Shown: positions 25,316 to 33,893, counted from the first letter of the stretch. The stretch is 64,000 bases of DNA from Clostridia bacterium (GCA_016292635.1 JAEDIC010000009.1:8708-72707), one strand, 5' to 3'. Notes: a model not told the origin generated them from the sequence alone. Program-made: numbers and translations.

Positions 25316-25792
25316 TCATGGCGTTATTTGCATTCGATAACTGGTTGAGGCACCATCCTGAACTTCAAGCAAGGAACAGACAACAAATTCTTCCCCGTAC
25401 ATTATCGTACATTCTTCCTGATTTATAAGAAGTGTCACCTTGTCCTCATCCAAAGATATTACCTTGAACAACAAACCGATCATATTGGGGATTTCAGATT
25501 CCTTGGGATTCTGAACTAACGTACCATAAAAATCCTCATAAAAAATATCACCGTTTGATATTTCATAATCTTTGGATTCCCCTTTTCCATAGCCGACAGA
25601 CTCACCGAATTCATTCGTCCCGCTATTGTACGGGGTGACCTTCAGTAGGAAGTAGTTTGCTTCCATACCGCCTTTGTCAGGAACGAATGCAAAATATCTG
25701 AAATAGACAAGTGACCCAATTGCTAAAATAGAGATCAAACCGATAATGGCACCGATAATGATACCAATATTTCGAAGGATTGTATTATGCAT
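25316..25792 (-). CDS. Unidentified membrane-anchored protein
   Basis: I recognise no family. The ATG chosen has AAGGAGG 7 nt upstream; a longer frame upstream lacks a ribosome-binding site. The 158-residue product has one N-terminal membrane helix (IGIIIGAIIGLISILAIGSL) and a soluble, presumably extracytoplasmic, beta-rich domain with several acidic residues (DEDKVTLLINQEECTIMYG). It is the first of three minus-strand genes lying between spoIVB and spo0A. Its base composition looks more A+T-rich than the neighbouring genes, consistent with later insertion. Confidence 0.7.
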   Translation of the reverse strand: MHNTILRNIGIIIGAIIGLISILAIGSLVYFRYFAFVPDKGGMEANYFLLKVTPYNSGTNEFGESVGYGKGESKDYEISNGDIFYEDFYGTLVQNPKESEIPNMIGLLFKVISLDEDKVTLLINQEECTIMYGEEFVVCSLLEVQDGASTSYRMQITP

Positions 25793-25968
25793 AATTTCCT
25801 CCTTAAATACCACATGATCGAATGAATACCATTTTACTCTTTTGTTTCCTAATGAAGTATAGCATATCGTAGTACACCTGACGATATAAATGTTGTCCAC
25901 AATGACAATCGCCCGTAAGCGACAGTCCCATAATACAGGATGAAATCTGTGTGCAGACCCGTTTAGAT

Positions 25969-26688
25969 TTAATTTTCATCTGCGCATTTGCCCCTAAGTA
26001 TCCATAACCCGTAAGATATGCTTATTACGGTTTGCAGCAGGGCAATAATGATGCTCATTTGCATTGTGGGTTCGGTGGCGAATATGCTGAGGGAATTGAC
26101 GGCAATATGGGAAAGTATGCAGGGGATTATGCTTCCGCACCTATAGGCTATTGCGGTATAGCAGAAGCCTATGGCGGAGGCGTATATCAGCTGCAGCAGA
26201 GTATCAAAAACCGGCGCACCAAGCAAAAGGTTTACTATATGCCCCATGCCGAAAGTAAGTGAAGAGACGATTATAGCCTTTTTTATGCTGGATTCACACA
26301 TTCCTCTGAAGAGGAATCCACGGAATATCACTTCTTCAAGAAACCCTACGAAGCACATGCTGACAACGCTAAGAACGGATACCAAAGTGGTCTCGTTCAG
26401 CGTCAATCCGTTCCACAGGTTTACGGAGGATATGATTATAAGCGGAATAAACCAAAGAAAATCCTTTTTGCTGCCGTTAAAAGCTTTAAGCCCTATATAA
26501 TCATAAAGCTCGTTTTTACGCATAAACCCCAGTGCCAGAAGAGACAGTACCAATCCAAACAGCACAGTAACTAACTTTGGTATTTCTATACTTTCGGAAA
26601 GACCGTCTGCCAGACTGAAGCCAACCACATATATAACGATACAAAGTAACGCAAACCATAGCTTATCTTTTTTAAATAGCTTTATCAT
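25969..26688 (-). CDS. CPBP family intramembrane metalloprotease
   Basis: CPBP (Abi/CAAX) proteins are integral-membrane glutamic/metallo proteases, often linked with bacteriocin immunity or peptide processing. The 239-residue protein has about seven membrane helices and the conserved EEVIFRGFLFRG motif, followed by FGMGHIVNLL, which supplies the second His-containing motif. A third motif, LSHIAVNSLS, is near the C-terminus. The substrate is unknown. It sits in the non-canonical patch between spoIVB and spo0A. Confidence 0.88.
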   Translation of the reverse strand: MIKLFKKDKLWFALLCIVIYVVGFSLADGLSESIEIPKLVTVLFGLVLSLLALGFMRKNELYDYIGLKAFNGSKKDFLWFIPLIIISSVNLWNGLTLNETTLVSVLSVVSMCFVGFLEEVIFRGFLFRGMCESSIKKAIIVSSLTFGMGHIVNLLLGAPVFDTLLQLIYASAIGFCYTAIAYRCGSIIPCILSHIAVNSLSIFATEPTMQMSIIIALLQTVISISYGLWILRGKCADEN

Positions 26689-26791
26689 GGATGTTCTGCC
26701 CTTTAATATTATATGTTAGAAGAATAATCTAAGTAGGAAAGCCGCATATATATGCGCACGAACTGTATTGTGCGGCTCAGTCTGCGCCCCA

Positions 26792-27265
26792 TCAAGCGGG
26801 GTTAGCCTTTCCGCTGCATTCGGTGACGGTAAGCTTTATGACTGCGGTGTGGGGTACCAGTGCTTTGTTGTATTCAAAATCCCGGGTCATTTCGTTTCGG
26901 GCCATTATTATATCCAGCCCGGCGGCTTTATCATCGCCTTCAAGAAACTCTATGTTAGCCTTGCCCATAAGGGACTTATAGTGCATGGTTACGTTTTTGC
27001 TTTCGGGCATGGTTACCATCTTATGGGCGCAGTCCATCTCAAAGGAGCATACGCCGTTTTTCTTCATCAGTTCGTATTTCCTGCCGGCCATGGCGCCATG
27101 CAGATACAGATATATCTGCTCACCTTTTGTTTCGTATGCAAAATTCAGCGGCACGATATATGGATACATGTCATCATCCACAAGGCCTATCCTTATTATT
27201 TCGCATTCATCGATAATCCGCTTTATTGCATGAAAATCCGTTACCTGTCTGTCTTTTCTTCGCAT
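26792..27265 (-). CDS. Pyridoxamine 5'-phosphate oxidase-like flavoprotein (NimA-like)
   Basis: The 157-residue protein resembles the small split-barrel FMN-binding family that includes nitroimidazole-resistance NimA proteins. Diagnostic parts are VTDFHAIKRIIDECEIIRIG, the YPYIVPLNFAYE strand, LYLHGAMAGRKYELMKKNG and VCSFEMDCAHKMV. Start: the ATG encoding MRRKDRQV has AAGG about 8 nt upstream; a Met three codons earlier lies too close to it. The physiological substrate is unknown. It belongs to the patch separating spoIVB from spo0A. Confidence 0.8.
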   Translation of the reverse strand: MRRKDRQVTDFHAIKRIIDECEIIRIGLVDDDMYPYIVPLNFAYETKGEQIYLYLHGAMAGRKYELMKKNGVCSFEMDCAHKMVTMPESKNVTMHYKSLMGKANIEFLEGDDKAAGLDIIMARNEMTRDFEYNKALVPHTAVIKLTVTECSGKANPA

Positions 27266-27415
27266 AATGATCATCCTTGCATTTTTTTAATATTATATCA
27301 AAAAATACATTTGTTTTGTAGCGTGACAATATCATATGCGCATTAAATATGATACTATAGTAAAAAATAAATTTTTTGTCGTTTCTGTATCAAAGGTCAG
27401 GATTGGAGAAAAGCC

Positions 27416-27911
27416 ATGAAGAAAACGTTTTATTCGGAAATTACCTATGTGGCGGCATAATTTGCTTTCATTTGCAACGGCGCTTTCTTGCGGGTTTGCG
27501 CTGGATACAATGCTGACGCCGGTTGAGCTGATCAATGGTGAGGGTATTGCCGCAAGAGCCGTATTTTATCTCCTTGGCATGGTGGCTTGCGCAGCGGGAG
27601 TTTCCCTGCTGTTTCATACATATATCCTGTTGGAAGCATATGAGATGTTCGTTAAGGAAATGCTCGCAAAGCTCGGTATGGATATCAATAAATTCAAGAC
27701 GGTATATGACTGCGCAAGCTGTGCGCTGACTGTGGTCATGTCGCTTGTATTTTTCGGGTTCGGCAGAATTGAGGGAATGAAGCCTGGCACAGCTGTATGC
27801 GCGCTGATAAACGGATGGCTTATAGGAATATGTTCAAAGGCGTTCGAAAGGCTGATTGAGTTTAAAGATGGAACGGGGCTGAGGGGTTTTTCATGCCGCG
27901 GCGCAGCATAA
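27416..27911 (+). pseudogene. Truncated YczE/YitT-like membrane protein gene
   Basis: An open frame from 27447 (154 codons) matches the C-terminal two thirds of YczE/YyaS/YitT-type membrane proteins: LLSFATALSCGFALDTML, GMVACAAGVSLLF, a LEAYEMFVKEMLAKLGMDIN loop and a final GTAVCALINGWLIG helix. The first third is missing. A start at 27416 (ATG after TTGGAGAA) runs only 14 codons in another frame before TAA. The likeliest reading is an internal deletion plus frameshift; a shortened working gene is less likely. Confidence 0.55.
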
Positions 27912-28005
27912 GGGCGATATTGGAAAAGCGAGATAAAAGTGGTAAAATAAATTCAGAATATACCCAATCATATTCATTTCATAAGGAAAGGGCCGCACAA
28001 TCACA

Positions 28006-28788
28006 ATGAAGAAGCACAAGGTCTTGATAGCAAAGGACAACCAGGGATACTGTCAGGAACTGGGTAGCTATCTGGGTAAAATGGCCGTATTTGATGTTAT
28101 GCCTTTTGCGTATGACGGATACGAGACGATCGAGCGGATAGCAATAAATAAGCCGGACCTGCTTTTAATAGACGCTGTGCTTCCTAAGCTTGACGGAGTG
28201 GGTGTGTTGAAAAAGCTTAACGCAATGGGCCTTTCCAAGGGTATGCGTATAATCGCCCTGTCTCCCTTTGCCGATGACGATCTGGTGAAACAGCTTGAAG
28301 AGCTGGGCGCCCTTTATGTGATATACCTTCCGGCGGTACCGCAGCAGGTATTCAGCCGAATAGTCGATTTTGCCATTCAGGATGACGACGGAGCGAAGCG
28401 CATAAGTCGAGACAACCGCAGAGAGGAAATGAAGAATCTGCGGGACAAGGTGATTGCCAACTACTTTTACTCGATGAGCGCACCTGTGAATCTTGCGGGA
28501 TACCAGCAGGCAAAGGCGGCTGTGGCTTACTGCGTGGATAATTACGATCGTCAGTCCTATGTTACCAAGGATGTTTATCCATATGTTGCAGAGCTTTATG
28601 ATTCCACTGCAAAAAGGGTAGAGCGGAACATACGCACATTTATAGAGGCAGCCTGGGAGAGGGGCGATATTGAAAAGCTGAACAAGCTCTTCGGTTATAC
28701 CGTAAGCCAACACAAGGGCCGGCCTACAAACAAGGAGTTCATCGCCCTTATGACTGAGCGGGCCATAATGCGAATGCGTCAGGGATAA
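28006..28788 (+). CDS. spo0A: Spo0A, with an atypical receiver domain
   Basis: Spo0A is the phosphorylation-controlled master regulator of sporulation entry. The 260-residue protein aligns without gaps over the first residues to Bacillus Spo0A. The C-terminal DNA-binding domain is well conserved (RVERNIRTFIEAAWERGD, LFGYTVSQHKGRPTNKEF). The receiver keeps D11, the phospho-acceptor position D56 (LLIDAVLP) and S86 at the Thr/Ser position. However, the first acidic-pocket Asp is K10 (VLIAKDNQ) and the conserved Lys before Pro is L108 (VIYLPAV). AAGGAAAGGG precedes the ATG. The usual neighbour spoIVB is 2.8 kb upstream. Confidence 0.93.
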   Translation: MKKHKVLIAKDNQGYCQELGSYLGKMAVFDVMPFAYDGYETIERIAINKPDLLLIDAVLPKLDGVGVLKKLNAMGLSKGMRIIALSPFADDDLVKQLEELGALYVIYLPAVPQQVFSRIVDFAIQDDDGAKRISRDNRREEMKNLRDKVIANYFYSMSAPVNLAGYQQAKAAVAYCVDNYDRQSYVTKDVYPYVAELYDSTAKRVERNIRTFIEAAWERGDIEKLNKLFGYTVSQHKGRPTNKEFIALMTERAIMRMRQG

Positions 28789-28858
28789 ACCGTATATTGT
28801 AATTTGTTCCCCGCAATTCTCATAGTTTATTAGAAAAGAGAAATGAGGGGTTTTGTTT

Positions 28859-29347
28859 ATGAAAAGCATTAGCATAAAGTGGTATGTGGCGCTGTTTGCC
28901 GGGGTAATGGGCATTGCGGCAGGGAGTGCTACCGAGCTTCAGGGAGGATATATTGACGCCGCCATAACGGCTATGGGACAAGCGGAAGGTATAAGGATAC
29001 TTACGCTTTCCCTTATTGATATTTTGCTTAACGGGGCGCTGTTCTGCTGGTGCCGCATATTATCAGGCAGGGTAGGTCAGGTGATGGCCGTTATGGCGCT
29101 GCTGTGCAAATCCATGCTGATGGGCCTGTTCGGCAGAGAGCTTATCACAACGGGACTGAGCGGCATTAAGGCGCTTATGATAGTACTTACGGCTTTTGGC
29201 GGCGGGTGCGTTTGCGCGTCAATGATAATGGCGGGGGAAGATAGGCAGGCAAAAGGAAGAAGGCTTGCGGTTTGGCTTTCCGGCGTGGCGACGGAGGGGA
29301 TAATAATACCATCAATTGTGAGAACATGGGCCCTGCTGTTCAACTGA
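28859..29347 (+). CDS. Polytopic membrane protein, possibly SpoIIM-like
   Basis: The 162-residue product has about five hydrophobic helices. Its middle (MALLCKSMLMGLFGRELITTGLSG and the helix after it) weakly resembles the K-G-x-x-x-G-F ... G-L-x-G pattern of SpoIIM, which helps septal peptidoglycan removal at engulfment. It lies between spo0A and deoB, near where Clostridia often have spoIIM. At about 210 residues, typical SpoIIM is longer, and I cannot confirm the identity. AGGGG lies 8 nt before the ATG. Confidence 0.5.
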   Translation: MKSISIKWYVALFAGVMGIAAGSATELQGGYIDAAITAMGQAEGIRILTLSLIDILLNGALFCWCRILSGRVGQVMAVMALLCKSMLMGLFGRELITTGLSGIKALMIVLTAFGGGCVCASMIMAGEDRQAKGRRLAVWLSGVATEGIIIPSIVRTWALLFN

Positions 29348-29348
29348 A

Positions 29349-29378
29349 TTGACTACATCCGAGAGTGAGTGGTAAAAT
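29349..29378 (+). promoter_or_regulatory. Promoter for deoB
   Basis: TTGACT and TAAAAT with an 18-bp spacer lie about 50 bp before the deoB start, directly after the preceding gene's stop. Confidence 0.55.
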
Positions 29379-29429
29379 CAATACATAGTGTTAAATCGCT
29401 AAATTCCACGAAAGGTGTTTTATAGTATA

Positions 29430-30602
29430 ATGGCAGACAAAAGAGCAATAGTTATAGTACTGGACAGCGCAGGAATAGGCGCGCTGCCTGACGCCGCCGA
29501 ATTTGGCGATGCTGGCGCCCATACCTTTGGCAATATATACAAAGAACGTGGAAAGCTGGAAATACCCAATATGCGCGCTATGGGGATAGCGGCAATAGAG
29601 GACGCGCGCCTGGAACCGTTTGATGGGGATATACAGGGCTGCTATGGCCGCGCCGCAGAAATTACCAAGGCCAAGGATACGACCTGCGGCCATTGGGAAA
29701 TGACCGGCATAATAATGAAAGAGCCCTTCAAAACATACCCGAACGGTTTTCCGCCCCGCATAATGGATGCCTTTGAGGCGGCTGTGGGCCGGGGCACTCT
29801 GGGCAATAAGGTAGCCTCCGGCACCGCCATAATTCAGGAGCTTGGAGACGAGCATATGGCTACAGGCAAGCCTATAGTGTATACCTCTGCGGACAGCGTT
29901 TTCCAGATAGCCGCCCATGAAGGGGTAATACCTCTTGAAGAGCTGTATTCCATGTGCGAAAAGGCCCGTAAGCTTCTTATGGGCAAGGACCTCGTGGGAC
30001 GTGTTATCGCCCGCCCGTTTATAACGGGTAAGAACGGGTATGTTCGCACCGAAAACCGCCGGGACTACGCCATACCCCCCGTTGAGGACACAATACTGGA
30101 CGGTCTTGTGGCGAAGGGCTTTGAAACGGTAGCCGTGGGCAAAATAGAGGACATATTCTTTAAGCGGGGCATAACCACCGCAAACCACACAAAGAACAAT
30201 CCCGATGGCATAGAGGCCACCATAGAATACCTTAAGGCCGGCACGGGCGACTTTATCTTCACCAACCTTGTGGATACCGATATGCTTTATGGTCACCGCA
30301 ATGATGTGGAGGGCTATGCTCGGGCACTGGAAGCGTTTGACGCCAAACTGCCCGAGATAACCGACGCAATGAAGGACGGGGATATTCTCATCATCACGGC
30401 GGACCACGGCTGCGATCCCGTATATCCCGGCACGGACCATACCCGGGAATATATCCCCATACTGGTTTGGGGTAAGGGAGTAAAAGCGGGCGTTGACCTC
30501 GGCACAAGGGAAACTTTCGCCGATATAGGCAGCACCGTATTCGAATACATCACCGGAGAGCCCTGGCGCACAGGAAAGTCCTTCCTGAAGGAAATAATTT
30601 AA
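29430..30602 (+). CDS. deoB: Phosphopentomutase
   Basis: DeoB interconverts (deoxy)ribose 1- and 5-phosphates in nucleoside salvage. The ATG of MADKRAIVIVLDSAGIGALP gives 390 residues, the family norm. Alkaline-phosphatase-superfamily metal and phospho-Thr motifs are visible: VLDSAGIG, AKDTTCGHWEM (acceptor Thr), TNLVDTDMLYGHRND and ITADHGCDPVYPGTDHTRE. AAAGGTG precedes the start. deoB near spoIIM and dacF is a common Firmicutes neighbourhood. Confidence 0.96.
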   Translation: MADKRAIVIVLDSAGIGALPDAAEFGDAGAHTFGNIYKERGKLEIPNMRAMGIAAIEDARLEPFDGDIQGCYGRAAEITKAKDTTCGHWEMTGIIMKEPFKTYPNGFPPRIMDAFEAAVGRGTLGNKVASGTAIIQELGDEHMATGKPIVYTSADSVFQIAAHEGVIPLEELYSMCEKARKLLMGKDLVGRVIARPFITGKNGYVRTENRRDYAIPPVEDTILDGLVAKGFETVAVGKIEDIFFKRGITTANHTKNNPDGIEATIEYLKAGTGDFIFTNLVDTDMLYGHRNDVEGYARALEAFDAKLPEITDAMKDGDILIITADHGCDPVYPGTDHTREYIPILVWGKGVKAGVDLGTRETFADIGSTVFEYITGEPWRTGKSFLKEII

Positions 30603-30619
30603 TAAATACCGCAATAACG

Positions 30620-30667
30620 GACCTCCTTGCCTAATAGACTTATATAGACGGCAAAGGAGGTCTTTTT
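30620..30667 (+). terminator. Terminator hairpin containing the RBS of the next gene
   Basis: GACCTCCTTGCC (30620-30631) pairs with GGCAAAGGAGGTC (30650-30662), leaving one bulged A, and is followed by TTTTT and then ATG at 30668. The 3' arm holds AAAGGAGG, the Shine-Dalgarno of the next gene. This is the same design as at 8011-8055. Confidence 0.75.
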
Positions 30668-31804
30668 ATGTTGAAAAAACTGGGTGCATTATTTACCTTC
30701 ACGGCAATTTTGCTGAGCTTTGGGGCGGCATATGCCGAGGAATATCCCGTTGATGTAAGCGGGATAAAAGCGGCGGTGGTCATAGAGCAGAGCTGCGGCA
30801 AAACCGTGCTTAATTACAACGCAGATGAGGAGCTGGACACCGGGGGACTTTCCCGGCTGCCTGTGTTGCTGGCGGTATGCAATAAGATAGACAGCGGCAG
30901 TTTGGAGCTTACGGATACCGTAACCATAAGCGCGGCGGCGTCACGGGTGAGCGGGCCCACGGCTTTTCTGGAGGCAAGCGAGCAGGCAGAGGTATCCATG
31001 CTGCTTAAAGCGGCGGTGATGATATGCGCCGGGGATGCAATATATGCCCTTGCGGAGGGAGCATACGGCTCAGCCGAAGCCTGCGCCATGGCTGTTAACG
31101 ACCTTATGGCGGACATGGGCATAGATGGGAACTATACGGACATAACCGGCAGCGGAATACGCTTTACTGCGGGAGAAATGGCGAAGATAGGCGCAGCCCT
31201 TACGCGGAGCAATGCATTCAGGCTGTACAGCGGACTGTTTTACGATACCATACAGCACGCCGACGGGCGGCTGACAGAGCTTGCAAGCTCAAATAAGCTG
31301 CTCAAAAGCTGCGTCGGCACAAACGGAGTGGGCACAGGCTCATCGGCTGAGGCGGGATATTGCGGCGTTTTCTCGGTGAAGCGGGGGAATACCTGCTATA
31401 TCTGCGCCCTGCTTGGCGCGAGAAATTCATCTGAGCGGGCGGAAAAGGCAGGCAGCATGATAGAATACGCATTCGCGGCATATGATGCAAAGTCCCTTGC
31501 GTCAGCCGGGGAGATAATGGAGGAGTGTATACCCGTGCGACGGGGGACAAAGTCAAGTATCGCACTTGTTGCAAAAGAGGATGCGGTTGCCTTAATGCCA
31601 AAAAACAGCGAGATAGAGGAGCGGCGAGAAATACCTGAGATGCTGGAAGCTCCCCTTAGCAAAAACAATGCAGTGGGAAAAATCACCTATTCGCTCAACG
31701 GGGAAACGGTAGGCGTTGTGGAGCTTGTTCCTGCAGAGGATATACAGAGGGCCGGCACGGGGGATTTTGTGAAGCGAACCCTTATGGAGTGGCTGCACTG
31801 CTGA
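30668..31804 (+). CDS. Secreted D,D-carboxypeptidase-like protein lacking the catalytic motifs
   Basis: The 378-residue protein has a signal peptide (LGALFTFTAILLSFGAAYA) and the fold order of PBP5-type D-Ala-D-Ala carboxypeptidases, including the C-terminal beta domain. All three active-site motifs are altered: SxxK is S62-R-L-P65, SxN is A121-G-D123, and KTG is G222-T-G224. The genuine dacF about 3 kb downstream keeps STTK, SGN and KTG, so this is probably an inactive paralogue, perhaps peptidoglycan-binding or regulatory. Its ribosome-binding site lies inside a terminator hairpin. Confidence 0.8.
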   Translation: MLKKLGALFTFTAILLSFGAAYAEEYPVDVSGIKAAVVIEQSCGKTVLNYNADEELDTGGLSRLPVLLAVCNKIDSGSLELTDTVTISAAASRVSGPTAFLEASEQAEVSMLLKAAVMICAGDAIYALAEGAYGSAEACAMAVNDLMADMGIDGNYTDITGSGIRFTAGEMAKIGAALTRSNAFRLYSGLFYDTIQHADGRLTELASSNKLLKSCVGTNGVGTGSSAEAGYCGVFSVKRGNTCYICALLGARNSSERAEKAGSMIEYAFAAYDAKSLASAGEIMEECIPVRRGTKSSIALVAKEDAVALMPKNSEIEERREIPEMLEAPLSKNNAVGKITYSLNGETVGVVELVPAEDIQRAGTGDFVKRTLMEWLHC

Positions 31805-31818
31805 GAAATGGAAGCCGG

Positions 31819-31847
31819 TTGCATAGTTTTTCCGGATGACGTATAAT
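31819..31847 (+). promoter_or_regulatory. Promoter for the M50-scpAB genes
   Basis: TTGCAT, 17 bp and TATAAT form a good vegetative promoter ending 26 bp before the M50 protease ATG. Confidence 0.7.
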
Positions 31848-31873
31848 AATGCTAACTATTATCATCAGGAGAG

Positions 31874-32551
31874 ATGCAATTGCTGAGAGGTATTTTTTCC
31901 GGATCTGCCGGTTCTTTTATAATGGAACTGCTGTACAGGATGCCCGCCATACTGATTGCGCTGGCATTCCACGAATGGGCCCATGCGTATGCTGCGTATC
32001 GGAGGGGAGATCCCACGGCGTTTAATTTAGGCCGCATGACGCTGAACCCGCTGGCTCATATAGACCCATGGGGTTTTGTGATGCTGGCGCTGTTTCGCTT
32101 CGGCTGGGCAAAGCCCGTGCCCATCAATACCCGAAACTTTAAAAACCCCCGCAAGGATGAGCTTATCGTCAGCCTTGCCGGCGTGGTTACAAATCTGCTG
32201 CTGGCCTTTGTGGCTATGGGAATATTTTATGTGATAGCGGCTACCGTTGGGCTCAGAAATGCGGCGCTGAATACCGTGATATACTATTTTTACTTTATCA
32301 ACCTGAGCCTCTGCGTGTTCAATTTGCTGCCCATACCGCCCCTTGACGGATATCATGTATTCTCCTGCCTGTTTGCCCGCAAGATAGGCCTTAAACCCTT
32401 CATGTTCTTTGAGAGATACGGATATATGATACTGATAATCCTGCTCTTTACCGGCGTTCTCAGCAGCGTTATGTCGGTGGTGGTAAACTGGCTCATGGGC
32501 GGAATGATAGCTATATACGACGGCCTGTTTGGCCTGATCGGTCTTATCTGA
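31874..32551 (+). CDS. Site-2 protease family (M50) membrane metallopeptidase
   Basis: M50 proteases cut substrates within the membrane. The 225-residue protein has about five membrane segments, the zinc motif HEWAH in the first helix (about residues 32-36) and the distal motif NLLPIPPLDGYHV. There is no PDZ domain, so it belongs to the small YwhC-type group, whose substrates are unknown. AGGAGAG is very close to the ATG; a TTG two codons later is better spaced. It overlaps scpA by one base, a widespread arrangement in Clostridia. Confidence 0.9.
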   Translation: MQLLRGIFSGSAGSFIMELLYRMPAILIALAFHEWAHAYAAYRRGDPTAFNLGRMTLNPLAHIDPWGFVMLALFRFGWAKPVPINTRNFKNPRKDELIVSLAGVVTNLLLAFVAMGIFYVIAATVGLRNAALNTVIYYFYFINLSLCVFNLLPIPPLDGYHVFSCLFARKIGLKPFMFFERYGYMILIILLFTGVLSSVMSVVVNWLMGGMIAIYDGLFGLIGLI

Positions 32552-33315
32552 TGAGTTACGAAGTAAAGCTGTCCCGATTCCAGGGGCCGTTGGATTTGCT
32601 GCTCCACCTTATCGAGCAGGCGGAGGTGGACATAAAGGACATATTTATATCCGAGATAACCTCTCAATATCTGGAGTATATGAACCAGATAGAGGAACTG
32701 GATATGGACACTGCCAGCGAGTTTTTAACCATGGCGGCAACATTGGTATACATTAAATCCCGCTCTCTGCTGCCCCGGCCGCCAAAGGAAAACACCGAGG
32801 AAGAGGAAGACCCTGCCGAGGCCCTTATCCGTCAGCTGCGGGAATACCGGGCCGCAAAGGAGGCGGGTGAAAAGCTTGCTGAGCTGTTGCATGAGGCAAG
32901 CGGCGTATACACCAAGCTGCCGGAAGAATTCGCCTTGCCGCCCCAGGAGATAAACTGGGAGGAATCCTCCACAAAAAGCCTGCTTCGCGCCTTTGCGGAG
33001 CTTATGGACAGACGCCGCATGGAACGGGCCGCCGCCATAGACAAGCAGGAGGTAGTAAATGACGAATTCACCATTCGCCGCCAGCTTGTAAAGATAAGGG
33101 ACAGGCTGAGGGAGAAAAAACAGCTGAAGTTTGAAGCCCTGTTCGATGAGGATGCTTCCAAGATAGAGATGATAGTTACATTTATGTCTCTGTTGGATAT
33201 GCTCATGCGGGGCGAAATAACCATTAAGCAGCCCGGGCCATACGAGCCCATCACCATAACCGCTCTGAATATTCGGGAAGACGATGAAGACGCCGAATAT
33301 ATGGACGAGCAGTAA
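32551..33315 (+). CDS. scpA: Segregation and condensation protein A
   Basis: ScpA is the kleisin that bridges the SMC heads in the bacterial condensin. The 254-residue protein starts with the family signature YEVKLSRFQGPLDLLLHLIE, followed by ESEFLTMAATL-type helix residues (here ASEFLTMAATLVYIKSRSLL). It ends with a winged-helix region (VTFMSLLDMLMRGEITIKQ). Its ATG overlaps the preceding stop, and scpB follows 12 bp later. Confidence 0.96.
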   Translation: MSYEVKLSRFQGPLDLLLHLIEQAEVDIKDIFISEITSQYLEYMNQIEELDMDTASEFLTMAATLVYIKSRSLLPRPPKENTEEEEDPAEALIRQLREYRAAKEAGEKLAELLHEASGVYTKLPEEFALPPQEINWEESSTKSLLRAFAELMDRRRMERAAAIDKQEVVNDEFTIRRQLVKIRDRLREKKQLKFEALFDEDASKIEMIVTFMSLLDMLMRGEITIKQPGPYEPITITALNIREDDEDAEYMDEQ

Positions 33316-33327
33316 GGAAGAAAACAG

Positions 33328-33870
33328 ATGCAGGATCAACGTTTTTCCGCAATAGAGTGCATATTGTTCGTATCCGGTGAGCCGGTTTCCCTGGTGCAGC
33401 TTCAGCGGGCGCTGGATATGACTGGCATAGAAATGAACGCAGTTATCCATCAGATGGAAGAGCTGTATCGTCAGGAAGAAAGAGGAGTACAGCTTTATAT
33501 CACCGATGACACGGTGCAGCTTGTATCAAACCGAAAATACGCAGGCTACGTTGAAGAACTGCTGCAGCCCGCCCAGACCAAGAGCTTTTCTCAGGCCATG
33601 CTGGAGACGCTGTCAATAGTTGCTTATCGCCAGCCGGTCACCCGTTCGGATATTGAGGCGGTGCGGGGCGTGCGCTGCGATTATTCCGTGAGCCAGCTGC
33701 TGAAGCTGGGGCTCATTCAGGAGATGGGCCGCAGGGATTCTGTGGGCAGGCCAATGACTTTCGGCACTACCGATGCCTTTCTTCGCCAGTTTGGCATACA
33801 TTCCATAGAAGAACTGCCGGAGTATGGTTCATTTGCGGCGGATGAACCGGAGGAGCAGACCGAATCATAA
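33328..33870 (+). CDS. scpB: Segregation and condensation protein B
   Basis: ScpB dimers bind ScpA and regulate the SMC complex. The 180-residue protein has two winged-helix domains; the signature ETLSIVAYRQPVTRSDIEAVRGV is complete, followed by GRPMTFGTTDAFLRQFGI. Its acidic C-terminus (FAADEPEEQTES) is normal. AAGGAAGAAAAC precedes the ATG. Confidence 0.96.
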   Translation: MQDQRFSAIECILFVSGEPVSLVQLQRALDMTGIEMNAVIHQMEELYRQEERGVQLYITDDTVQLVSNRKYAGYVEELLQPAQTKSFSQAMLETLSIVAYRQPVTRSDIEAVRGVRCDYSVSQLLKLGLIQEMGRRDSVGRPMTFGTTDAFLRQFGIHSIEELPEYGSFAADEPEEQTES

Positions 33871-33893
33871 AAATACCATATCTGCCAAATACT

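Noticed and set aside
27912..28005. Spo0A boxes (TGTCGAA) upstream of spo0A
   Set aside because: No convincing match to the consensus was found in the 95-bp upstream region.
29391..30614. 407-codon open frame on the minus strand
   Set aside because: Antisense to deoB over its full length; deoB has complete family motifs on the other strand.
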